Assembly: GCA_000771265.1 (NCBI GenBank)
Contig: JDUB01000011.1
Span: forward strand, 1 to 64,000
Origin: Bifidobacterium thermophilum DSM 20210
GTDB lineage: Bacteria; Actinomycetota; Actinomycetes; Actinomycetales; Bifidobacteriaceae
DNA: 64,000 nt
Direction of reading: 5' to 3'
Positions 40,272 to 49,238 of the stretch are shown one piece after another (position 1 is the first letter of the stretch; every line of letters starts with the position of its first letter). The translations under genes and the position numbers were made by a program. The notes beneath the pieces were generated by a model. The model did not search any database. It worked only from the letters and a program-made list of their open reading frames with translations, and was not told the origin of the DNA.

Positions 40272-41279
40272 ATGACATCCATCGCTTTCTACCACACCCT
40301 GCCTGAAGAGCAGCCGTTTGCCGAACAGTGGGCCGAGGAGCACCACGTTGACGTCACCTGCTTCCCGTTCGAGCTGACCGATGAAACGCTGCATACCGTC
40401 GATGGCTTCGACGGAATCTCCTATAAACAACGCTTCCGTCCCAGCAACAACCCCGATTTCTATCGCAAGCTGCACGATGACTACGGTATACGCCAAATCG
40501 CGCTGCGCTCCGCCGGTATCGACTCCATCGACGTGAAAGCCGCCAACGAGCACGGTATCCGCATCACCAACGTCCCCTCATACTCCCCCAGCGCGGTCGC
40601 TCAGCTTGCACTCACCCACATCCTGCAACTGCTCAGACATATCCCCCAATACCGTGAGCGCAATACGCACCAGGATTTCGCAGCCACCGGTCTCATGTCC
40701 CGGGAACTGAGCGAATTGACGGTCGGTATCATCGGTGTCGGTCGCATCGGTTCGACACTCGCACGGATGCTCCACGCGCTCGGCGTGACCGTACTTGGCA
40801 ACGATATCCGCGAACGAAACGACCTTGACGGCATCGTCACCTTCACTAGCAAGGACGATCTGCTGGCACGAGCCGACGTGGTCAGCATGCACACGTACCT
40901 TGACGAGACCACCTACCATCTCATGGACGCGCACAGGTTCGCCCAGATGAAGCCGACGGCGATTTTCATCAATGCCTCGCGCGGACCCATCGTGGATACG
41001 CAGGCGTTGATTGACGCCCTGCAACGCCATGAAATCGCAGCAGCCGGGCTGGACGTGATCGAAGGCGAGGCGACACTGTTCGGGCATACGCTCAAACCGG
41101 GCGAGCCGACCGGGAATCCGGCGTATGACACGCTCGCCGCGATGCCGAACGTCGCCATCACCCCGCATATTGCGTTCTTCACCGACATCGCCGTACGCAA
41201 TATGGCCCAGCAGTCGCTCAACGACGCGCTCACCATCATTCAAGGCGGCACCAGCGAACACGAAATCCACCTCGACTGA
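40272..41279 (+). CDS. D-2-hydroxyacid dehydrogenase (D-lactate/D-hydroxyisocaproate type)
   Basis: A 335-residue NAD-dependent enzyme reducing 2-keto acids to D-2-hydroxy acids or the reverse. It has ALRSAGIDSIDVKAANEHGI, the cofactor loop VGIIGVGRIGSTLARML, NASRGPIVDTQALIDAL with the catalytic Arg, GLDVIEGEATLF with the Glu, and TPHIAFFTDIAVRNM with the His. The GLDVxEGE and PHIAFxT blocks place it with D-LDH and D-hydroxyisocaproate dehydrogenases rather than phosphoglycerate dehydrogenases. GAAAG precedes the ATG. It follows the aminotransferase after 66 bases. Confidence 0.92.
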   Translation: MTSIAFYHTLPEEQPFAEQWAEEHHVDVTCFPFELTDETLHTVDGFDGISYKQRFRPSNNPDFYRKLHDDYGIRQIALRSAGIDSIDVKAANEHGIRITNVPSYSPSAVAQLALTHILQLLRHIPQYRERNTHQDFAATGLMSRELSELTVGIIGVGRIGSTLARMLHALGVTVLGNDIRERNDLDGIVTFTSKDDLLARADVVSMHTYLDETTYHLMDAHRFAQMKPTAIFINASRGPIVDTQALIDALQRHEIAAAGLDVIEGEATLFGHTLKPGEPTGNPAYDTLAAMPNVAITPHIAFFTDIAVRNMAQQSLNDALTIIQGGTSEHEIHLD

Positions 41280-41344
41280 CCTTCAACACAACCCGGACAT
41301 ATACACGGGCAACATCCATATCCAGCAATGGGAAAGAGAGCACG

Positions 41345-41800
41345 ATGACCGACACCGCACATTCCAAGAACGACACAACATGGCGGATCCGCCGTATGAC
41401 ACCTGAAGACTACGACGACGCATACGCGCTGTGGGATCGCACGCCCGGCATGCATCTGCACTCGCTAAACAACACCTACGGGGGCATCGTGCGTTTACTT
41501 GATGCCAATCCCAACACCTGTCTGGTAGCGGTCGACGGGAATGACTCCATCGTCGCGACCGCCCTCGGGGCTACCGACGGGCGAAAAGGGTACCTGTACC
41601 ACATCGCCGTCGACGAGCAATGGCGCGGCCAAGGCATCGGCAGCACGCTCGTCCACCGTATCGAGGACGCGTTCCAAGCGGTCGGCATCGTCAAAGTCGG
41701 TATTCTCGTCGTCGCCGACAATGAGGACGGCAAGCGGTTCTGGAAACATCAGGGCTGGAAGACACGTCCGGACGTGGTGTATTTCGACCACGATCTGTGA
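41345..41800 (+). CDS. GNAT-family N-acetyltransferase
   Basis: The 151-residue protein has the acetyl-CoA site HIAVDEQWRGQGIGSTLVHRI (V/I-x-x-x-x-RGQGIG) and a C-terminal YFDHDL strand. N-terminal IRRMTPEDYDDAYALWDRT is typical. Its acceptor is unknown; because it ends the keto/hydroxy acid cluster and precedes metNIQ, an amino acid acceptor is a reasonable guess. AAAGAGAG precedes the ATG. Confidence 0.88.
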   Translation: MTDTAHSKNDTTWRIRRMTPEDYDDAYALWDRTPGMHLHSLNNTYGGIVRLLDANPNTCLVAVDGNDSIVATALGATDGRKGYLYHIAVDEQWRGQGIGSTLVHRIEDAFQAVGIVKVGILVVADNEDGKRFWKHQGWKTRPDVVYFDHDL

Positions 41801-41853
41801 GCTGAGCAACCCGCAAGCAACCAGTGGCACAACTGCTCATCCGCGAACGCTTC

Positions 41854-41903
41854 AGGAAAGGGTGGCGATTACCGACAACTGCCGGGGTTCGCCACCCTTT
41901 CCT
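41854..41903 (+). terminator. Terminator hairpin after the GNAT gene
   Basis: AGGAAAGGGTGGCGA (41854-41868) pairs perfectly with TCGCCACCCTTTCCT (41889-41903), followed by TGTCTGT. It separates the cluster from metNIQ. Direct repeats of GTGGCACAA (41824 and 41909) flank it. Confidence 0.8.
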
Positions 41904-42044
41904 TGTCTGTGGCACAAGTTCATTATCCGTGTCCCTCGGCGTGCCACGTGATATGCCCGCGATAACCACCGTTGATATCCCTCAGTTACTTACTGCCGCA
42001 CCACACTGTAACCGGCGATAACCGACACCGATAGCAAACCCGCG

Positions 42045-42065
42045 ATTGGCCTGCGATGAGCCAAT
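42045..42065 (+). promoter_or_regulatory. Inverted repeat ATTGGC-N9-GCCAAT upstream of metN
   Basis: ATTGGC (42045-42050) and GCCAAT (42060-42065) flank nine bases and overlap a possible -10 (AATAGACT). It may be an operator for metNIQ. It does not resemble the box shared by the NitT/TauT importer and gamma-synthase promoters. Confidence 0.35.
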
Positions 42066-42164
42066 AGACTCGCAGCAATACATCATCAACAGCGCCACAG
42101 CAATGCAACACCACAGCACTGCCAGTGCCGTGACGCTCTCCACCAAGCCGCGAAGGAGGTACCC

Positions 42165-43298
42165 GTGGGCAACGCGATCATCGAAATCACCCAACTGAGC
42201 AAACGCTATGACACCCCCGAAGGCGCATACACCGCACTGCATGACGTCAACCTGAGCATCGAAGAAGGAACGATTTTCGGAATCATCGGACTGAGCGGAG
42301 CCGGAAAATCAACGCTCGTCAGATGCATCAACGGACTTGAACCCATCTCCGGTGGGACAGTCAACGTGCTCGGCCAATCCGTCCCTGACCTGCCAGCCAA
42401 GCAGCTGCGGCAACTGCGCAAATCCATCGGCATGGTCTTTCAGCAGTACAATCTCATGCCATCACGCACTGTGGAAGGCAATGTGGCACTTGCCTTGCGC
42501 CATTCGGGGCTCAGCTCCGCGGAAAAGCGCGACAAGACACGCAAACTGCTCAGCCTGGTCGGACTCGAGCAGCACGCCGAATCCCACCCATCACAACTGT
42601 CCGGAGGACAGCAGCAGCGAGTCGCCATCGCCCGCGCGCTCGCCAACAACCCGCGTATCCTGCTGCTTGACGAGGCGACCAGCGCACTCGACCCGGACAC
42701 CACCAAAACGATTCTCAAACTTGTCAAACGGCTGAATCGTGAGCTGCATCTGACTATCATCGTCGTCACCCACCAGATGGATGTCGTCAAATCCATCTGC
42801 TCGCATGTCGCCGTCATCGATCACGGGACCATCGTCGAACAGGGTGAAGCCTTTGACGTATTCGCCAATCCACAAGCCGAACTCACCCGTCGTTTCGTCG
42901 GCGACTACACCGGGCTCAACCATGTCATCGAAACCCTACGCTCGCAGGGCACGACGGCGGGGATTGACCCAAACGGCCAGCTTATCCACATGAGCTACGC
43001 GAACAAGACCGTCGCCGAAGGCCTGGTCTCCGCGGTCACCGAACGATTCCACGTCATCGTCAACATCCTGTTCGCATCGCTGGATATCGTCGATGGCTAT
43101 CCGCTCGGCAGCATCGTCGCCCAATATTCCGGCGATCCGGAACATATCCGCCAGGCTCTGGACTACTTGCGAGACAAAGGAATACGCATCACCGTCGTCC
43201 AAACCGATAGCGAAGAGAACACCGTCGAGAGCGCAGCCACAACCACGGATGCAGCCTCAAACACAACAGCATCCACCCCGAAGGAGCATATCGCATGA
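42165..43298 (+). CDS. metN: Methionine ABC transporter ATP-binding protein MetN
   Basis: MetN powers import of L- and D-methionine and derivatives. The 377-residue protein has Walker A GLSGAGKST (42-50), the LSGGQQQRVAIARAL signature, LLLDEATSALD Walker B, and a C-terminal NIL domain (from ~residue 265, ending with the ACT-like IRITVVQ strand), the regulatory methionine-binding domain typical of MetN. The last ~35 residues are Thr/Ala-rich. Start is GTG 42165 with AAGGAGG. The stop overlaps metI by ATGA. Confidence 0.93.
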   Translation: MGNAIIEITQLSKRYDTPEGAYTALHDVNLSIEEGTIFGIIGLSGAGKSTLVRCINGLEPISGGTVNVLGQSVPDLPAKQLRQLRKSIGMVFQQYNLMPSRTVEGNVALALRHSGLSSAEKRDKTRKLLSLVGLEQHAESHPSQLSGGQQQRVAIARALANNPRILLLDEATSALDPDTTKTILKLVKRLNRELHLTIIVVTHQMDVVKSICSHVAVIDHGTIVEQGEAFDVFANPQAELTRRFVGDYTGLNHVIETLRSQGTTAGIDPNGQLIHMSYANKTVAEGLVSAVTERFHVIVNILFASLDIVDGYPLGSIVAQYSGDPEHIRQALDYLRDKGIRITVVQTDSEENTVESAATTTDAASNTTASTPKEHIA

Positions 43299-43972
43299 CC
43301 ATATTCGAGCAATTGTTCCCACACGTTTTCGAAAATCCGGATGTCTTCGTCCAATCCATTCTCGAAACCCTGCAGATGTTCCTCATTGCGACCCCGGAAT
43401 GGTTCATTCTCGGCATCGTCTTCGGACTGACGCTCGCACTGACCAAGCCCGGCGGCATGTGGGAGAACCGGGCGGTCTTCCAGTTTCTCGACAAGCTGAC
43501 GAATCTGTGCCGATCCATCCCGTTCGTCATCATGATCGCGCTGCTGTTCCCACTGACCCGGCTGATCAGCGGCACTGCGATCGGCGTCAGGGGCGCGATT
43601 TTCCCGCTCATCGTCGGCATCACCCCATTCTTCTCCAGACAAGTCGAATCCGTGTTCAACGGGCTCAACCCCATGCTCATCGAGTCCGCGCAGGCGATGG
43701 GACTCGGGCCGTGGTCGATCATCTGGAGCATCTACCTGCGTGAGAGTATCTCCGCACTCGCACGGGTTACCACCATCACCTGCATTAGCTTCAACTCCGA
43801 AATCGCCGTCATCGGCGCAATCGGGGCGGGAGGGCTCGGCGACTACGCCAACCGGTATGGATTCGAGCGCAATCAGCTCGACATCACCGTCGCCGCCGTC
43901 ATCACGCTGCTGGTCTTCATCACCATCATCCAGACCATCGGCACCATCATAGGGAGGAAGAATGAACACTGA
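43295..43972 (+). CDS. metI: Methionine ABC transporter permease MetI
   Basis: The 225-residue membrane protein has five hydrophobic segments and the permease coupling loop ESAQAMGLGPWSIIWSIYLRE (near 130-150). AIGAGGLGDYANRYGFER is a MetI hallmark. AAGGAG precedes the ATG inside metN. It overlaps metQ by 11 bases. Confidence 0.93.
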   Translation: MTIFEQLFPHVFENPDVFVQSILETLQMFLIATPEWFILGIVFGLTLALTKPGGMWENRAVFQFLDKLTNLCRSIPFVIMIALLFPLTRLISGTAIGVRGAIFPLIVGITPFFSRQVESVFNGLNPMLIESAQAMGLGPWSIIWSIYLRESISALARVTTITCISFNSEIAVIGAIGAGGLGDYANRYGFERNQLDITVAAVITLLVFITIIQTIGTIIGRKNEH

Positions 43973-44828
43973 ACACCGTATCCGCCGCAAGGCAATCGCC
44001 GCGATTCTCGCTGTAGTCTCCGCTGCTGGCCTGGTCGTTTCCACAAGTGCTTGCGGATCGTCGTCCGCGGGCACCACGACCGTCAAAGTCGCGTTGACCA
44101 CCGCCACCGATGAACCACTGTGGAAGCTGGTCAACCAGAATCTTGAAAAAGCCGGATCGAAAGTCCGCGTGAAGACCGTGGCCATGAAAAGCGCGGTGCT
44201 CGGCAATCAAGCCCTTTCCTCGGGCGACGTGGATCTGAGCGCCCAGCAGCATTATGCCTTCCTCAACGGTGAAATCAAAGAGAAAAAATACAAGTTCACG
44301 GTGATTGGCGAATCATATATCAGCCCGCTAAATATCTATTCGAATTCCATCAAGAAGATCTCACAGCTGAAGAAGGGCGACAAGGTGCTCATTCCCAATG
44401 ACGTCACCAATGGCGGCAGGGCGCTTATTGTGCTCCAGGAAGCGGGAGTGATCAAGATTGACCCGAAGAAGAACGATCCGGCGAATGGTGTGTATCCTGC
44501 CGAGGAAGATATCACATCGAACCCGAAGAACATCCAAATCGTACCCACCGACCGCAACCTGATCATGAGCTCACTGGATGACGCGGCCGCGGGCATCGCG
44601 AACGCGAACGCCGTCGTGGATTACGGCAAGAGCATCAGTGACGCGATTTTCGCTGTGAATCCGGATCCGAAGAAAACGGTCAACAAGCCGTGGATCAACG
44701 TAATCGTCGCCCGGACCGCTGACAAGGACAACGCGAATTACAAGGCGATTATCAAGGCCTACCAGCAGGCGAACGTGCGGTCTTATATGAAGAAGGACTC
44801 CAAGGGAGCTGAAATCCCGGTGTGGTGA
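43962..44828 (+). CDS. metQ: Methionine-binding lipoprotein MetQ (NlpA family)
   Basis: The 288-residue lipoprotein has a signal ending in lipobox STSAC (Cys31), then the NlpA fold: the VKVALTTATDEPLWK start, SGDVDLSAQQHYAFLN, and VLIPNDVTNGGRALIVLQEAGVIK. The DVDLSAQQH motif is the methionine-pocket region (often NxDVNxFQH). GGGAGG lies before the ATG. Completing metN-metI-metQ, it captures the ligand outside the membrane. Confidence 0.93.
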   Translation: MNTEHRIRRKAIAAILAVVSAAGLVVSTSACGSSSAGTTTVKVALTTATDEPLWKLVNQNLEKAGSKVRVKTVAMKSAVLGNQALSSGDVDLSAQQHYAFLNGEIKEKKYKFTVIGESYISPLNIYSNSIKKISQLKKGDKVLIPNDVTNGGRALIVLQEAGVIKIDPKKNDPANGVYPAEEDITSNPKNIQIVPTDRNLIMSSLDDAAAGIANANAVVDYGKSISDAIFAVNPDPKKTVNKPWINVIVARTADKDNANYKAIIKAYQQANVRSYMKKDSKGAEIPVW

Positions 44829-44858
44829 GCCGCGATAAAGACTCTTGAAGCGCAAGAC

Positions 44859-44898
44859 GCGGGGGTGTCGCTGAGGTTGAACTCGGCGACACCCCCGC
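44859..44898 (+). terminator. Rho-independent-type terminator after metQ
   Basis: GCGGGGGTGTCGC (44859-44871) pairs perfectly with GCGACACCCCCGC (44886-44898), followed by GTTGTTGGTG. It sits 30 bases after the metQ stop. Confidence 0.8.
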
Positions 44899-45004
44899 GT
44901 TGTTGGTGTGATGGCAGTGGCCATGCCCGCGACAGCTTTGGCTACGGCGGGCAGGGTTCTGTGTTCTGCCTTTGGTACGCGACAGATGGCATGAGGGAGC
45001 ACGA

Positions 45005-45027
45005 TGTGAGGATTGGCTCACACAACG
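45005..45027. repeat. Single copy related to the family C/D palindromes
   Basis: TGTGAG-GATTGG-CTCACACAACG forms a small hairpin like those at 57665-57835. It lies between metQ and the convergent lipoprotein gene. Confidence 0.55.
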
Positions 45028-45169
45028 ACAGACTTGACCACTTGACCCGTCCGGCAGACAGATTGGCCGAATCCGCCACCGGCGATGATGCACCACTCTC
45101 TCCTCCTCAGCACACACCCGTTCGCGACACGCAAACCTCACGTCCCGCACTCATCTGGTTTGACATATA

Positions 45170-45224
45170 CGAAACCCCACATCCGGCTCGACGTATCAAT
45201 CCGTAGCGTTGGATGCGGGGTTCG
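45170..45224. terminator. Hairpin upstream of the convergent lipoprotein end
   Basis: CGAAACCCCACATCC (45170-45184) pairs imperfectly with GGATGCGGGGTTCG (45211-45224). It probably terminates minus-strand transcription from the lipoprotein gene. Confidence 0.5.
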
Positions 45225-45255
45225 AGATTGGACTAGGTGCTTATGCCTCCCCTGT

Positions 45256-45687
45256 TCAGTGGTGGCAGCAATCACCGTCCATATCCATCGATGATGACGA
45301 GGACGACGGTGACGGGGAAGCAGAAGTATCAGACGACGTGCCGGCGGAAGTCCCTTGGTCGTTGCCATTGCCGCTGTCTGTGTTGCTGTCCATCGTCATA
45401 TCGTCCATCGAGTTGCCCGAAGTATCAGCCGCGTCATCGGAATCCGAGGAATCCGCAGAATCGGTGGTATCGCCCGAGCCATGCGCATTCTTCGTGGTCG
45501 ACTGGCTCGTCGAACCACCCGCATTCCTGTCCACGATGACGGCGCTATCCGCAGAACCGCAGCCTGCTGCAACCGCCAGTGCCATCACGCACACCACCGA
45601 TGCGAGCGCCCGCGTCGCCCATCTGAGCCCGACTGCACGCGGCTTCTGTGACATCGCCCGCTGTCGCATTCCCGATACTGTTCCCAT
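45256..45687 (-). CDS. Small Ser/Asp-rich lipoprotein with Met/Cys/His-rich C-terminus
   Basis: A 143-residue lipoprotein with a signal (about 24-42) and lipobox VAAGC (Cys43). The mature part is almost entirely Ser, Asp, Thr and Gly, with two patches of possible metal ligands: SMDDMTMDS in the middle and MDMDGDCCHH as the last ten residues. The clustering of Met, Asp, Cys-Cys and His-His suggests copper, zinc or another soft metal, but this is inference. ATG 45687 has GGAGAAG upstream; ATG 45699 and ATG 45654 are alternatives. It lies just after the M20 gene of the NitT/TauT-type importer, separated by a hairpin. Confidence 0.65.
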   Translation of the reverse strand: MGTVSGMRQRAMSQKPRAVGLRWATRALASVVCVMALAVAAGCGSADSAVIVDRNAGGSTSQSTTKNAHGSGDTTDSADSSDSDDAADTSGNSMDDMTMDSNTDSGNGNDQGTSAGTSSDTSASPSPSSSSSSMDMDGDCCHH

Positions 45688-45741
45688 ATTCTTCTCCATT
45701 CCCTATTCAATCCCATTCATTCTCATGACAACACGCGCACC

Positions 45742-45771
45742 CGCACATGCCATCGACACCACGCATGTGCG
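45742..45771 (-). terminator. Hairpin between the M20 gene and the small lipoprotein
   Basis: CGCACATGC (45742-45750) pairs perfectly with GCATGTGCG (45763-45771), just downstream of the M20 stop on the minus strand. It may partly end the importer transcript. Confidence 0.5.
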
Positions 45772-45783
45772 CACACAAGCCGG

Positions 45784-47127
45784 CTAGAACGTGGTGATGA
45801 ACCGCCGCAGCACGTCCTGCCCGAACTTGAGGGCATCAACCGGCACATGCTCATCGACACCATGGAAATTCCCGATGACATCGAATCCCTGCGGCACCCG
45901 CAACGGGATGAACCCGCACACTTCGATATCCGGATTGATCTTCAACACCGCCTTGCTATCCGTACCGCCCGACGACAGGAACGGCACGATCACGGCGTCT
46001 GGATCGACTTGGCTCAGCGTACGCTCAATCGCCGTGAACAGCTCGCCATGCACATCCGTGACATAGCCGCGGCTTCGATGAATCTTTTCCACACTCACTT
46101 CAGGACCTGCGAGTTCATGCAAGCGTTCCAGCAGCGTGTCCTCCTGCCCTGGCAACGCCCTGCCGTCAATCAGTGCGCTCGCCTTCGCCGGAACGATATT
46201 GACTGTGCTGTCTGCATCAATTGATGTGACGTTGAACGTGTTGCGCACCGAGGAAGCGACCCACGGCTTGGCCGGACCGGTCCGGTCGATGAGTGCTGCC
46301 GTGTCGTATTTCGCCTGTTGTCCTTCCTCTTGACGGACGATATCTTGCAGACGATTCACCAGCAATTGCCCGACTTGCCCGGCATCAGCAGGCCAAGAAT
46401 AGTCGGCGATCCGGGCGGCAGCTTTCGCGATCTTCACCACCGCATTGTCCCTGTTAATCTGCGAACCGTGCGATTGGGTTCCTTGCGCGTTGAGCCGGAA
46501 CCATTGCGTGCCTTTCTCACCTGCCTGCACGTAATAGACGCGGCGCCCATCCACGTATCCGCCAAATCCGCCGGTTTCGCTGATGATGGCACCGACGTGA
46601 TCAAACCATTCGGGATGATGCTGCGCAATCCATTCGGATCCTTTGAATCCTCCGGCCTCCTCATCAGCGAACAGGATGAAACGCACCGACCGATGCGGCT
46701 TTCCTCCGGAACGCAGAATCGCGCGCAACGCAGCCAATGACATGCCGACCATATCCTTCATATCGATGGCGCCGCGCCCCCAGACGCATTCGACTCCATC
46801 GGCATCCGGGTGAATGTCTCCCCCGAGTGGATCGACGCTCCAGTCCTCGAGACGCGCAGGCACCGTATCCAAATGCCCATGAATCAACAAGACTGGCAGA
46901 TCAGGGTTTTCTCCCGGAATATCCGCAATGAGATTCGTGCGTCCGGGGGCACTGTCCACCAGCGTGGAACGGATGCCCACTTCTGCGAGTCGGTCCGCGA
47001 CCCATTGCGCGGCTTCAGTTTCGCGCGCCCGGTTGTCGCCTGCGTTCTGCGTGTCGAACTGAATCAGCCGCGAAGTGAATTCCACTGCCTCCAGTTGTGC
47101 TTGAATGTCTGTCGCGTCCTCGGCCAT
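45784..47127 (-). CDS. M20-family metallo-peptidase/deacylase
   Basis: A 447-residue dinuclear zinc hydrolase. It has LLIHGHLDTVP (His85, Asp87), GRGAIDMKD (Asp122, bridging), ADEEAGG (Glu156 general base, Glu157 ligand), and the C-terminal GNFHGVDEHVP with the last ligand His. The middle carries the M20 dimerisation domain. Members remove amino acids from dipeptides or deacylate N-acyl amino acids; YlmB of thiamine salvage is one. AAGGAGG sits six bases before ATG 47127, and the gene begins one base after the importer ATPase. Cotranscription suggests it processes the imported compound. Confidence 0.9.
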   Translation of the reverse strand: MAEDATDIQAQLEAVEFTSRLIQFDTQNAGDNRARETEAAQWVADRLAEVGIRSTLVDSAPGRTNLIADIPGENPDLPVLLIHGHLDTVPARLEDWSVDPLGGDIHPDADGVECVWGRGAIDMKDMVGMSLAALRAILRSGGKPHRSVRFILFADEEAGGFKGSEWIAQHHPEWFDHVGAIISETGGFGGYVDGRRVYYVQAGEKGTQWFRLNAQGTQSHGSQINRDNAVVKIAKAAARIADYSWPADAGQVGQLLVNRLQDIVRQEEGQQAKYDTAALIDRTGPAKPWVASSVRNTFNVTSIDADSTVNIVPAKASALIDGRALPGQEDTLLERLHELAGPEVSVEKIHRSRGYVTDVHGELFTAIERTLSQVDPDAVIVPFLSSGGTDSKAVLKINPDIEVCGFIPLRVPQGFDVIGNFHGVDEHVPVDALKFGQDVLRRFITTF

Positions 47128-47128
47128 A

Positions 47129-48031
47129 TCAATCCTCCTTGTCCGCTGGTGTCTCGTTTGCCAACAGTTCCTGCGCGTCCCCCACAAAGGCATCCCCCGC
47201 GTGCTCCTCATGCGCATCAAAATGCAGTTTCGTCAGCAATTGCTTGCGGTAGGCGGCGAATTCGTCGGACACACGATCTCTCGCATCAAGATTGATTGGC
47301 ACGATTTCCTTAATCCGCCCCGGTCGAGGTGTCATGATTACCACGCGGCTGCCAAGATAAATCGCCTCGTCCACGTCATGCGTCACCAAAATCATCGTCA
47401 TGTGGTACTGCTCCCAGATATCGAGCAGCCGGTCCTGCAAATCCGCGCGGGTGAACGAATCCAATGCACCCATCGGCTCATCAAGCAACAGCACATCGGG
47501 ATGGTCGATCAGCGCACGAACAATCGCCACACGTTGGGCCATGCCGCCGGAAATCTGATGCGGATACGCCTGCTCGAAACCATGCAAACCGACCATCTCG
47601 ATATACCGGGCAACATCGGCCTTATGCTCCTTATAAATGCCCTGTGCTTTCAGGCCGAACGCGATATTCTCTTCCACGGTCAGCCACGGAAACAGGCTTC
47701 CCTGCTGGAACACATAGCCCCGCTTGGGATTCGACCCCTCAATCGGTTCACCAGCAAGGCTCAAGGTTCCGCTCTGCGGATGGTCAAGCCCCGCGATAAG
47801 GCGAAGCAGCGTAGTCTTTCCACACCCGGACGGCCCGATAATCGACACAAGCTCGCCCGGATAGATGGACAGGCTGACATCCGACAGTGCATGAACGACA
47901 CTTCCATCAGGAGCCGTGAATTCACGGGACACATGCTCAATGGACAGCTCAGGATTTACACCTGCGGGCACATCCGCCAGTGTCTGCCTGCCACTTGCGA
48001 CGGCGAGATGGTCAAGTTCAGTGTCGCTCAT
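47129..48031 (-). CDS. NitT/TauT-type ABC transporter ATP-binding protein
   Basis: A 300-residue ATPase with Walker A GPSGCGKTT, VFQQGSLFPWLTVEENIAFGL (Q loop and helical region typical of TauB/SsuB/NrtD), signature ISGGMAQRVAIVRAL, and Walker B LLLDEPMGALD. It carries a ~40-residue N-terminal extension and a ~40-residue acidic C-terminus. AGAAAGGA precedes ATG 48031. The ATG overlaps the permease stop by four bases. The substrate class cannot be told from the ATPase. Confidence 0.9.
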   Translation of the reverse strand: MSDTELDHLAVASGRQTLADVPAGVNPELSIEHVSREFTAPDGSVVHALSDVSLSIYPGELVSIIGPSGCGKTTLLRLIAGLDHPQSGTLSLAGEPIEGSNPKRGYVFQQGSLFPWLTVEENIAFGLKAQGIYKEHKADVARYIEMVGLHGFEQAYPHQISGGMAQRVAIVRALIDHPDVLLLDEPMGALDSFTRADLQDRLLDIWEQYHMTMILVTHDVDEAIYLGSRVVIMTPRPGRIKEIVPINLDARDRVSDEFAAYRKQLLTKLHFDAHEEHAGDAFVGDAQELLANETPADKED

Positions 48032-49131
48032 CGTACGAGTCCTTTCTGCCAACGCAGCACACGGCCGCGAACCACTTCGATGATCTTCATGATCAGCGAG
48101 AACAGGATTGCCATCACCACAATCGCCGCGAGAATCTTGTAATAGGAGGACCATGCCTTCGCCTGGTCGATGTAATAGCCCAAGCCACCGGGCTGCCCCA
48201 TCATCTCGGAAATCACCAAGGTCAAGAACGACAGGCTGTTCGCCATGCCGATACCGGTGAAAATGCTCGGCGTCGCATTTGGAATGGCCACATGGAACAG
48301 GATGTACGGAGTGGATGCGCCGAGCGTACGGGCGGCTTCAACCAGCATTTTCGGCGTTCCCTTGATGCCTTGTGCGGTCAGGAACGCAACAGGGAACCAC
48401 GAGGCGATGACCAGCAGGAACACGGCTGCGGCGAAAGGCGTAGGCATCAGCGTCAATGCGAACGGCATCCATGCGACCGGCGGGATGACACCGGTGATTT
48501 TCAACACCGGAAACACCCAATAATACGCCTTGTCGAACCAGCCGATCAGCACGCCGGTAACCACGCCGAGCACCACGCCGACAATGAATCCGGCGATGAA
48601 CAGACGTGTCGAATACAAGGTGTTGAGCACGATATACCCGCCATCGGTGACAAATGCCTCCATCACCTTCGCGGGACCCGGGAAGAACGGCTGTGGCAGC
48701 GTCTGCAATTTGGTGCCTGCGATATCCCACAAGGCGAGCGCCACGCCCATCGCGAAGCGGAACGGCGCCCGGCTGCGATAGTACTCGCGTTTGTCAGCCG
48801 CATGCAGATCAACGATGCCGGCAATCGCATAGACAACAGCCAGATTGACCAGCAGCGCGCGGTAGGCTTCCTGCCCGGTGAGCAAGAAAATCCACAACTG
48901 CCCTTGCGGGAAGCTCACGTGGGCGATTTGCGGGAAGGACAGACTCACCAACTCGGCGATGATGAAACCTGCGACGGTGAACACGATGGTCATCGGATAC
49001 GGCACGGTGGCAATGCGTGGATTTTCCGCGGATCGACGCCGCGTGCCGTGTGCATCCGCAGCCTCGCGTGTCGTCAGTCGGGTCGCCCGTACTGCCGGTG
49101 GCACAGTCAGGTCTGTTATCAAACTACTCAT
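48028..49131 (-). CDS. NitT/TauT-type ABC permease with extra N-terminal membrane segments
   Basis: The C-terminal ~250 residues are a TauC/SsuC-type permease with the coupling loop EAARTLGASTPYILFHVAIPN and SLSFLTLVISEM. The protein is 367 residues, about 100 longer than usual; the extra N-terminal part includes two or three membrane segments (about 45-125) and a basic loop. AAGGAAAG precedes the ATG. It lies 107 bases after the binding-protein gene, with a hairpin between. Confidence 0.9.
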   Translation of the reverse strand: MSSLITDLTVPPAVRATRLTTREAADAHGTRRRSAENPRIATVPYPMTIVFTVAGFIIAELVSLSFPQIAHVSFPQGQLWIFLLTGQEAYRALLVNLAVVYAIAGIVDLHAADKREYYRSRAPFRFAMGVALALWDIAGTKLQTLPQPFFPGPAKVMEAFVTDGGYIVLNTLYSTRLFIAGFIVGVVLGVVTGVLIGWFDKAYYWVFPVLKITGVIPPVAWMPFALTLMPTPFAAAVFLLVIASWFPVAFLTAQGIKGTPKMLVEAARTLGASTPYILFHVAIPNATPSIFTGIGMANSLSFLTLVISEMMGQPGGLGYYIDQAKAWSSYYKILAAIVVMAILFSLIMKIIEVVRGRVLRWQKGLVR

Positions 49132-49198
49132 GGGTCTTCTTTCCTTGCATGATTGAGCATGCGAACCGGTTTGTCCTGGGAACTTCCGGGGCCGGCGA

Positions 49199-49230
49199 CG
49201 CGGCCGACCTCCTTACGGGGGTCGGCCTGC
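49199..49230 (-). terminator. Intra-operon hairpin after the binding-protein gene
   Basis: GGCCGACC (49202-49209) and GGTCGGCC (49220-49227) form a strong stem just past the binding-protein stop. There is no U-tract, so it probably raises binding-protein mRNA over permease mRNA rather than stopping all transcription. Confidence 0.55.
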
Positions 49231-49238
49231 GCCTAGGT

